Assembly: GCA_026418035.1 (NCBI GenBank)
Contig: JAOACC010000021.1
Span: 1 to 40,448 of the forward strand
Direction: 5' to 3'
DNA from: a bacterium
Lineage (GTDB): Bacteria; DUMJ01
Length of the DNA stretch: 40,448 nucleotides
This document shows positions 34,693 through 40,448 of this stretch, in pieces; positions within the stretch are counted from its first letter, which is position 1, and each line of letters starts with the position of its first letter. The notes under the pieces were generated by a model. The model did not search any database, had not been told where the DNA came from, and worked only from the letters and a program-made list of their open reading frames with translations. The translations under genes were made by a program, and so were the position numbers.

Positions 34693-34755
34693 GTATAACT
34701 TATATTTAGAGTTAAATACCGCATAGGATATATTATGTGAGGAGGAGTTAAGACT

Positions 34756-36498
34756 ATGGACAAGATTAGTGTAAGAATTATGTTAGTTGTTTTTATCTTA
34801 GTTCTGATTTTAACCCTTACTAGTATATTTGTATCGAATCCTTTAATATTAATCCCTTTAGCCCTTGTTCTTCTTGGTGTTTCTCTATTTGTTATTCAGA
34901 GTCTTCTGAAGCCCTTATCTAGCATCCTAGATGCTTATAAAGAGAAGGATGGAGCGATTAAAAAGTTTGAGGATTTTGCTGGCCTTATAGAGAGTATGTC
35001 TAGGGAGGGATTTAAGAGTTTTTTGCCAGAAGAAAAGGATAGCATAACTGGTAAGATTTCTTATGCCATTAATTCACTCTTAAAGAGTACAAATAATCTT
35101 ATAAGAGAGCTTGATTCATTCTCGGAGAGGATCCTTAATTCAAGTAGACAGTTGAACGATACTATCAGACAGACATCGGACACTATGGAAGAAGTCAATT
35201 CTGCACTTCAAAATCTTACTCAGGAGACAGATAAATTGAATCTTAATATTGAGGAGATAGCTCAGAGGAGTAAAGAGGTTGAATCTCTGGCTTATGAAGG
35301 AATCTCGAAGATAAATAGTATGACAGAACAGATGCGAGATATAGCCCAAGCCACAGGTCATACGATGGCTATGATTAATGAACTAGACAAAGCCTTTAAA
35401 GAAATAGAAAATGTGGTAAAGGTTATATCTAGCATAGCGGAGCAGACAAATCTTCTGGCGTTAAATGCAGCTATAGAGGCAGCCCGAGCTGGTGAACACG
35501 GTAGGGGTTTTGCTGTTGTAGCGGATGAGGTGAGACAGTTGGCATATCAGACTCAAGATTTTCTTGAAAAGATTAAGGTTATGATAGGTGAACTTTCGGA
35601 AAGGATGACAAATACAGTCAATACAATCTCTTCTAGTAATCAACAGGTAGAAAGAGGAGAAGTAATCTTACAAGAGGTGACTAATACATTCAAGATAATT
35701 ACTGATAACATAAAAGATATAACCGACAGGATTGAGAGAACCGCTGAGTCTAGTGGTGAGATAACTAGAGGTAGTAAGGATATAGCATCCGCTTCTGACC
35801 AACAGTTAAATGTAAATATGCAACTTGCAGATATGGCTAATAATTTGGCTGATATAGCTACAAAATTAAAAGATAGGTTAGCTGAAACGCAGATAGGGGC
35901 TCATAATCTAGAGATTGATATAGACAAATTTGACAGAGAATTCTCTAGTATTGACGAGATAAGAAAGAGAGCTCTTAAGAATGAGTTGAAGATTAACAAT
36001 GAGTTTGTTATAGGGGTTATAGCAAGGCTTGAACCTATAAAGGGTCATAAGTTCCTCTTTGAAAGTTTAAAGCTACTTCTTCCTAAATATAGGAATCTTT
36101 TGTGTCTTGTAGTTGGCGATGGTTCTTTAGAGAAAGAACTAAAGCAGATTGTGGCTAAAGAAGGTCTTTCAGATAGGATTCGTTTCCTTGGATATAGGAG
36201 TGATATACCTAGGCTTCTCAGTATAATGGATTTAGTTACTCTTACCTCTGAAAAAGAGGGAGTTCCTCCAAGGATTATATGTGAGGCATTAGCTGGTAAG
36301 AAACCTGTGGTAGCTACCAATACTACCGGAGCCAGATATCTAGTTCAGGATGGTATAAATGGTAAACTTGTTAACTATGGTGATGTCAGGGCATTAGCAG
36401 AGGCAATAGAATTTTTTGTCAAGAATCCAGAGAAGTGTAGAGAATTTGGAATAAATGGAAGGAATATTATAGAAGGCTTAATAAGAGGAAAGAACTAG
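34756..36498 (+). CDS. Chemoreceptor (MCP) signalling domain fused to a GT4 glycosyltransferase C-terminal domain
   Basis: 580 aa. Two adjoining TMs (about 8-50) have almost no external loop and no clear HAMP. A long coiled coil (about 100-375) carries the MCP hairpin tip '[20 protein letters not shown]' near residue 235, the CheA/CheW contact site. At residue about 384 the sequence changes to '[10 protein letters not shown]', like the 'HNGID..KF' linker of GT4 enzymes. It continues as the complete second Rossmann domain: '[15 protein letters not shown]', '[12 protein letters not shown]', '[15 protein letters not shown]', '[20 protein letters not shown]', 'DGINGKLV'. The GT acceptor-binding half is absent. 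A nucleotide-sugar-sensing receptor is my inference. GGAGGAG at 34741-34747 sets the start. Confidence 0.85.
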   Translation: MDKISVRIMLVVFILVLILTLTSIFVSNPLILIPLALVLLGVSLFVIQSLLKPLSSILDAYKEKDGAIKKFEDFAGLIESMSREGFKSFLPEEKDSITGKISYAINSLLKSTNNLIRELDSFSERILNSSRQLNDTIRQTSDTMEEVNSALQNLTQETDKLNLNIEEIAQRSKEVESLAYEGISKINSMTEQMRDIAQATGHTMAMINELDKAFKEIENVVKVISSIAEQTNLLALNAAIEAARAGEHGRGFAVVADEVRQLAYQTQDFLEKIKVMIGELSERMTNTVNTISSSNQQVERGEVILQEVTNTFKIITDNIKDITDRIERTAESSGEITRGSKDIASASDQQLNVNMQLADMANNLADIATKLKDRLAETQIGAHNLEIDIDKFDREFSSIDEIRKRALKNELKINNEFVIGVIARLEPIKGHKFLFESLKLLLPKYRNLLCLVVGDGSLEKELKQIVAKEGLSDRIRFLGYRSDIPRLLSIMDLVTLTSEKEGVPPRIICEALAGKKPVVATNTTGARYLVQDGINGKLVNYGDVRALAEAIEFFVKNPEKCREFGINGRNIIEGLIRGKN

Positions 36499-36542
36499 AT
36501 TTACTTGAATTCTCAATAGAGTAAAGAGAAGGAGGAGGGAGT

Positions 36543-37043
36543 ATGAATAAAGTGGTAGAAGTTATAAAATCGAGAAGAAGTGTAAGAAAATATCTAGATA
36601 AGGAGATCCCTAAAGAGATTCTAGAAGATATAGTTGACTGTGGTAGACTTGCCCCTTCTGGATATAATAAACAGCCTTGGGTCTTTGTAGTTGTGGTAGA
36701 TAAAGAGATGAAAGAGAGGGTAGCAAATGCCACCACCTCTGGCAAATTCATAAGTTCTGCAAGTGCCTGTATTGCTGTATTCTGTGAGAAGGATGCAGAA
36801 ACTGGTCTTGAGGATGCCTCTGCAGCAACTGAAAATATGATCATTGCAGCCCAAAGTTATGGATTAGGTACCTGCTGGATAAACGTCTATAAAAAGTCAC
36901 AATCACCAAAGATAAAGGAAGTATTAAACTGCCCAGATAATATGGAGCTTATGACACTTATATCTATTGGTTATCCTGCAGAGGAAAATAAACAGGTTCA
37001 GAAGAAGAGTTTAGAAGAAGTATTAAAGTGGAATAGCTTCTAA
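36543..37043 (+). CDS. Nitroreductase-family FMN oxidoreductase
   Basis: 166 aa, a short single-domain member. 'IKSRRSVRKYLDKEIPKEIL' and 'GRLAPSGYNKQPWVFVVV' form the FMN phosphate and ring contacts. 'AAQSYGLGTCWI' and 'LISIGYPAEE' are the other usual blocks. It probably uses NAD(P)H to reduce quinones, flavins or nitro compounds; the substrate cannot be read. A strong GGAGGAGGG precedes the start. It has no partner gene on its strand and is followed by a terminator. Confidence 0.92.
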   Translation: MNKVVEVIKSRRSVRKYLDKEIPKEILEDIVDCGRLAPSGYNKQPWVFVVVVDKEMKERVANATTSGKFISSASACIAVFCEKDAETGLEDASAATENMIIAAQSYGLGTCWINVYKKSQSPKIKEVLNCPDNMELMTLISIGYPAEENKQVQKKSLEEVLKWNSF

Positions 37044-37053
37044 TACTATTGTG

Positions 37054-37080
37054 GGGGCAATCTAAAATTGCCCCTATCTT
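37054..37080 (+). terminator. Terminator after the nitroreductase gene
   Basis: GGGGCAAT (37054-37061) and ATTGCCCC (37067-37074) form a perfect 8-bp stem with a CTAAA loop, followed by TATCTTTTTATC. It also lies just beyond the stop of the convergent PHP gene, but no U run serves the minus strand. Confidence 0.8.
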
Positions 37081-37089
37081 TTTATCTAT

Positions 37090-38400
37090 TTATCTATACG
37101 CTTCTTTTGAGAAGCTTTTTCTACCAATATCTGCAAATACTTTTATTCTCTCATTAAGATTTGGATATTGCTTCTTTATCTCCTCTCTAAACATTCCCTT
37201 AGTAATATCTTCTGTTGCAGATATCTCATGCCCTATCAAAGCCCAGGTAGATTCTATAAGATTTCTAAATTCTTCAAGCCTTAGTTTTTCACATATGAAG
37301 GATTGTCTTGGAGAATTAATATCTTCTCCACTTATCTGGAACAATTCGTATCTATCACAGAGGTCTTTTACCCTCTTGAGTTGTTCTAGCGTATTCCTAG
37401 ATGGCATATATGTTACCGCGTCAAATCCAAGGTCTTTTAGAACCTCAAAGAGTAACTCTAGATAGTCATCCTCAAACTTTTCACTCCTTTTATCTCCGGT
37501 AACTGACTCTGTTATATCTCCAAGATAGGCATAGGCTAAGATTGAACCTATCTCTTTAGAGAATTTAACTATCTCTCTAACATCAGGGCACTCAGTAGTA
37601 GCTGGTATAAAGAATCTTGGAACAAGTTCCGCCTTTAATGCCCCTAGCAAGTCATAATCATAATACTGATTATTTATATCTAGCAGATAACCCTCTATCT
37701 TCTTGGTTAGACTTATTTTCAAGGTACCCTTCAAAAAGTTTACAAGCTTTTCTCCCCTTCCAAATTTATCTATAAGCTTTAGTGATAAGGCATAAAGTAT
37801 ATGCCTCTCTGTTATTGTCCCACCATCTTTATACTGTGAAAGGGGAATGACATCATTGTCAAAGTCTATCCTTATATCAAATGTTTCCATTATACTATTT
37901 AACCTTTCTACCATTAATCTATTTCTTTTGTTTCTCTCTGCCTGGTATTTAGAGAAGTAATCTTTTACTTTATCTATCTGTGTATGAGGAATACCATGCA
38001 GAGATACATAGGCTACCGTCTCTTGGTCAGGATTATTTAGCTTTCTTCCCTCCACAGGTGTATTTATAAAATTAACCCTACACTCTACACCAATAGTCGT
38101 TGCTATTCCAATTATTTTCCCAGCGGTAATAAATTCCCTTGCACCACTTATTGAATCGTGGTCCATTATACCGGCTGTCATAAGACCGGCATTATAAGCC
38201 ATCCATATAGATTTTGTAGGTGAGTAAGGAGAGAAAGAATAAGTAGTGTGTATATGATTATTGACCGCATATTCATTTATAGACTGCTTAGGTATATAAC
38301 CTTTATCTACTAGTCCTCTAAGTTTTTTTAGATTAGACAATCTATCATTTACATCTGGGTCATTTAATCCTTGAATAAGTACTTCTATATCATTATTCAT
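37090..38400 (-). CDS. PHP-domain metal-dependent hydrolase
   Basis: 436 aa, cytoplasmic. The polymerase-histidinol-phosphatase (PHP) fold is shown by 'VNNHIHTTYSFSPYSP' (HxH pair), 'GIMDHDSISGAREF' (DHD) and 'TTIGVECRVNF' (Glu). More possible ligands are 'ATTECPD' and a late 'GEDINSP'. The N-terminal 40 residues and a mid insertion of about 100 residues exceed the small PHP phosphatases. The substrate is unknown, perhaps a phosphate ester. The start at 38400 has GGAGGAG upstream and overlaps the MFS gene by 8 bp, so the two are co-translated and may serve one substrate. Confidence 0.85.
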   Translation of the reverse strand: MNNDIEVLIQGLNDPDVNDRLSNLKKLRGLVDKGYIPKQSINEYAVNNHIHTTYSFSPYSPTKSIWMAYNAGLMTAGIMDHDSISGAREFITAGKIIGIATTIGVECRVNFINTPVEGRKLNNPDQETVAYVSLHGIPHTQIDKVKDYFSKYQAERNKRNRLMVERLNSIMETFDIRIDFDNDVIPLSQYKDGGTITERHILYALSLKLIDKFGRGEKLVNFLKGTLKISLTKKIEGYLLDINNQYYDYDLLGALKAELVPRFFIPATTECPDVREIVKFSKEIGSILAYAYLGDITESVTGDKRSEKFEDDYLELLFEVLKDLGFDAVTYMPSRNTLEQLKRVKDLCDRYELFQISGEDINSPRQSFICEKLRLEEFRNLIESTWALIGHEISATEDITKGMFREEIKKQYPNLNERIKVFADIGRKSFSKEAYR

Positions 38401-39544
38401 ATTGCTTTATCTCCTCCTTAAGTTTTAAATTTAGTCCAAACAGTCCCGAAAGAAAGATAGAAGTTGACATGAGAAGAAAACTGGTAAAGTATGTTCCAGA
38501 AACATCTCTAGCATAACCTATTAGATAGGGAACAAAGACCGTGCTTAAGTTAACAAAGAGGCTTAAGATTGCATAACCTAGGCCATACTTATCGGTAATC
38601 TTTGGTAATAGATAGAATATACTAGGTGGAACTAACACTGAAAATATTCCAGCTATTATTATCATTAGAGGGAAGTTTAAAAAGTATACAAGCATCAAAG
38701 ATAATGACAAAAGCACAGCTCCAGTAAATAGAATCAGGTTGTGCCTTTTAGTTCTATCTAAAAGATACCCTATAACAGGTGATAGAAAAGCTCCCATTAT
38801 ATATAGACTACTAACCGATGATGCATATGTTGGAGATAGCCCTCTACTTATAAAGTAATCTGGAGCGAATGTTAAAAATGATAGTGAACCTGCATTGAAT
38901 AAGAACCAGATTATTCCCAAATGCCATACCTTTGGAGAGAGCTCTCTAATAGATTTAAGAAATTCTATATTATTACCTTCTGACTCTTTTGATTTCTCTT
39001 TATAAAAGAATAGTATCAGTATAAATAATAAAACAGTAAACCCTAAGACAATATACATTGGAGTCTTCCAGTGATACCTAGTTGCAATTGGAGAGAAGAT
39101 ATTAAAAGAGATGACAACCGCTACAGGAAGTCCTGTGCTCCAGAATCCTACCGCTTTACCATAATTTTCTCCTTGAAATTCTTCTGCCAGTATTCTCAAA
39201 CCTACTATTGCAAAGATGATACCTCCAAAACCAAGCACTACTCTTGACAGGAGTAACAGACTAAAACGATTGGCTAGAATGAACAAGGTCTCTCCTAACA
39301 TATAGAACAGAGTAGCTACTATTACAGGTTTTTTGTTTCCAAATCTATCTAGGAAGTATCCTCCAAAGATTCCAAGGAACAGAGGAGGCAGTGCTGTTGT
39401 TCCACTAATTAATCCTGCCTGTGACCTTGTTATACCCCACTCTCTAATAATGTGTGGAATTAATGGGGGAATAAGTTGAAAGTTTATAGCTAAGACTAAT
39501 GAGATAAAGTAAGATATAAAGAAATACAATGCTCTTCTATTCAC
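38393..39544 (-). CDS. Major facilitator superfamily permease
   Basis: 383 aa, 12 predicted TMs with a mid-protein cytoplasmic loop near residue 185. The MFS loop 2-3 motif appears as 'GGYFLDRFGNKKPVI', and the related loop 8-9 motif as 'GYLLDRTKRH'. Substrate unknown; the CynX/NNP-like overall shape is too general to name one. The start is GTG 39544, set by GAGGAGG seven bases upstream. It is the first gene of a two-gene operon with the PHP hydrolase. Confidence 0.9.
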   Translation of the reverse strand: MNRRALYFFISYFISLVLAINFQLIPPLIPHIIREWGITRSQAGLISGTTALPPLFLGIFGGYFLDRFGNKKPVIVATLFYMLGETLFILANRFSLLLLSRVVLGFGGIIFAIVGLRILAEEFQGENYGKAVGFWSTGLPVAVVISFNIFSPIATRYHWKTPMYIVLGFTVLLFILILFFYKEKSKESEGNNIEFLKSIRELSPKVWHLGIIWFLFNAGSLSFLTFAPDYFISRGLSPTYASSVSSLYIMGAFLSPVIGYLLDRTKRHNLILFTGAVLLSLSLMLVYFLNFPLMIIIAGIFSVLVPPSIFYLLPKITDKYGLGYAILSLFVNLSTVFVPYLIGYARDVSGTYFTSFLLMSTSIFLSGLFGLNLKLKEEIKQYE

Positions 39545-39580
39545 TTATCATCCTCCTCTTTAGCTAATTTTTATTTCTAA

Positions 39581-39609
39581 ATTTTATCCTAATAGAGTCT
39601 TAAAGACAA
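39581..39609 (-). promoter_or_regulatory. Promoter of the MFS-PHP operon
   Basis: Minus-strand TTGTCT (39609-39604) and TAAAAT (39586-39581), 17 bp apart, 37 bp upstream of GTG 39544. Confidence 0.6.
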
Positions 39610-39646
39610 GGGTATATATAAAGGACTCATTTATCTCTTAGTCCTA

Positions 39647-39655
39647 TGTTATAAT
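39647..39655 (+). promoter_or_regulatory. Extended -10 promoter of uridine kinase
   Basis: TGTTATAAT (TG at 39647-39648, TATAAT at 39650-39655) is a perfect extended -10; no good -35 is visible, as often happens with this class. The ATG lies at 39694 behind AGGAGG. Confidence 0.6.
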
Positions 39656-39693
39656 CTTGTTAGAGTTGTTATATATAGCTAGGAGGCATCTTT

Positions 39694-40311
39694 ATGTTTA
39701 TTATCCTTATTGGTGGTGGTACTGGTTCTGGAAAGACAACGGTATCTAAAAAGATAATAGAAAACTTTGGTGAAGAGAAATGTATTATGCTTCCAATGGA
39801 TAACTACTATAGAGATATGAGTCATATTCCATTAGAGGAGCGTAGGAAGTACAACTATGATCATCCGGATATGATTGAGCATACACTTATAGTTAGGCAC
39901 ATAAAAGAACTTCTTACTGGAAAGGTTATAGAACTTCCAGTATATGACTTTACACAGTATACTAGAACAGGTGAATCAATTAGGATAGAACCTAAACCTA
40001 TCTTACTTATAGAAGGTATCTTTGCATTATATTATGAAGAGCTTCGAACCCTAGCTGATTTGAAATTATTTATAGATGCTGAAAGTGACGAAAGGTTTAT
40101 AAGAAGGCTTCAAAGAGACATCTTTGAGAGAGGAAGGACTATTGAATCTGTAATAAGCCAGTATCTTACTACTGTAAAGCCTATGCATGATGCATATGTT
40201 GAGCCAACTAAAAAGTATGCAGATATTATTATACCTCATGGTGGTTATAACGAGAAGGCAATAAATGTAGTGGTAGAATTCATCCAGAGTGCTATTAAAG
40301 CTGTGCTATAA
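39694..40311 (+). CDS. udk: Uridine kinase
   Basis: 205 aa, P-loop kinase that phosphorylates uridine and cytidine in pyrimidine salvage. Walker A is GGTGSGKTT near residue 7. 'PMDNYYRDMSHIPLEERRKYNYDHPD' is the nucleoside-binding signature of udk/phosphoribulokinase-like proteins, and 'ILLIEGIFALYYEEL' and the 'RRLQRDIFERGRTIESVISQYLTTVKPMHDAYVEPTKKYAD' region follow the standard Udk order. Length matches the family. The next gene begins 18 bp after its stop. Confidence 0.94.
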   Translation: MFIILIGGGTGSGKTTVSKKIIENFGEEKCIMLPMDNYYRDMSHIPLEERRKYNYDHPDMIEHTLIVRHIKELLTGKVIELPVYDFTQYTRTGESIRIEPKPILLIEGIFALYYEELRTLADLKLFIDAESDERFIRRLQRDIFERGRTIESVISQYLTTVKPMHDAYVEPTKKYADIIIPHGGYNEKAINVVVEFIQSAIKAVL

Positions 40312-40328
40312 TCTAAGAGGAGGTAGTT

Positions 40329-40448
40329 ATGGATAATTTTAATAAAAGCTTTATTGAAGATACATTTCCGGTAAAAGAGGTTAGTGAGGAATCTTCTAGA
40401 GAAAAGAATATTCGTCATGGTCATATATCAACGCTTCATATATGGTGG
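40329..40448 (+). CDS. DUF1156-type DNA methylase, N-terminal fragment
   Basis: 40 codons reach the window edge. 'KSFIEDTFPVKEVSEESSRE' followed by a His/Gly segment and 'LHIWW' is the conserved start of DUF1156 proteins, large (often about 900 aa) adenine-specific methylase-like enzymes; the next residues are normally 'ARRPL'. AGAGGAGG at 40316-40324 sets ATG 40329. DUF1156 methylases often accompany DUF499/helicase partners in anti-phage islands, so a defence locus could begin here, but nothing beyond the edge can be seen. Confidence 0.75.
   Translation, partial: MDNFNKSFIEDTFPVKEVSEESSREKNIRHGHISTLHIWW

Noticed and set aside
36467-36854. Two antisense frames over the nitroreductase
   Set aside because: Both overlap a fully conserved gene and have low-complexity Ser-rich translations typical of complement frames.
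1-40448. CRISPR array, tRNA, rRNA, riboswitch, insertion sequence or prophage
   Set aside because: I looked for regularly spaced direct repeats, cloverleaf-like sequence in the few gaps, transposase motifs and phage genes, and saw none. The gaps are short apart from 19410-19813, which holds the terminator, rubredoxin and the TAG-broken frame.

Overview
The window looks like a low-GC bacterial chromosome segment. A-T rich codons (AGA, ATA, TTA) dominate, promoters are sigma70/A-like (TTGACA/TATAAT), and strong GGAGG ribosome sites precede most genes. Genes are tightly packed, stops and starts often overlap, and I see no tRNA, rRNA, CRISPR array, insertion sequence or prophage. The gene set (rubredoxin, several peptide/multidrug ABC systems, GH3 and GH123-like enzymes, split methionyl-tRNA synthetase, many start codons other than ATG) fits an anaerobic, possibly thermophilic, saccharolytic or peptide-using bacterium. 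I cannot name the phylum from the sequence alone.

Layout. 1-181 holds an 18-bp tandem repeat and a promoter. 210-6821 (+) is a five-gene dipeptide/oligopeptide-type ABC importer with a binding protein whose two halves appear in permuted order. 6824-11708 (-) is a MacAB-like efflux or export operon (unknown 347-aa protein, ATPase, membrane fusion protein, FtsX-type permease, small secreted helical protein). 11800-12693 (-) is a CDF metal exporter. 12805-15784 (+) encodes a PAS-PAS-GGDEF-HD-GYP c-di-GMP protein overlapping a PlsY fused to a CTP-dependent lipid-kinase-like domain. 15878-19409 (+) is a housekeeping run: DUF1292, MetRS catalytic subunit, MetRS tRNA-binding subunit, TatD, ComF. 19453-20380 (-) has a rubredoxin, an open frame broken only by TAG codons, and a pyruvate-kinase C-terminal-like protein.

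20477-22213 (+) is a GH123-like/DUF4091 protein, convergent with a heterodimeric ABC exporter pair (22210-25775, -). 25922-34649 (+) is one dense operon: a Pif1-like helicase with a C-terminal WYL domain, a DUF1576 membrane protein, a LarA-type (nickel-pincer) isomerase homologue, a small Cys-rich protein, a four-carbon acid-sugar kinase (DUF1537), a PdxA2-type dehydrogenase and a GH3 beta-glucosidase. The middle of it reads as a complete uptake-epimerisation-phosphorylation-oxidation route for a four-carbon sugar acid, with DUF1576 as candidate transporter and the LarA homologue as candidate epimerase. 34756-36498 (+) is a striking fusion of a chemoreceptor signalling domain to the C-terminal nucleotide-sugar-binding half of a GT4 glycosyltransferase. 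A nitroreductase follows, then a PHP phosphoesterase and MFS permease pair (-), uridine kinase (+), and the first 40 codons of a DUF1156-type DNA methylase running off the window.

The observations most worth checking are the chemoreceptor-glycosyltransferase fusion, the LarA/DUF1576/DUF1537/PdxA2 locus, the PlsY-lipid-kinase fusion and the TAG-only interrupted frame next to rubredoxin. All functional statements rest on motif recognition by eye; no database search was run.
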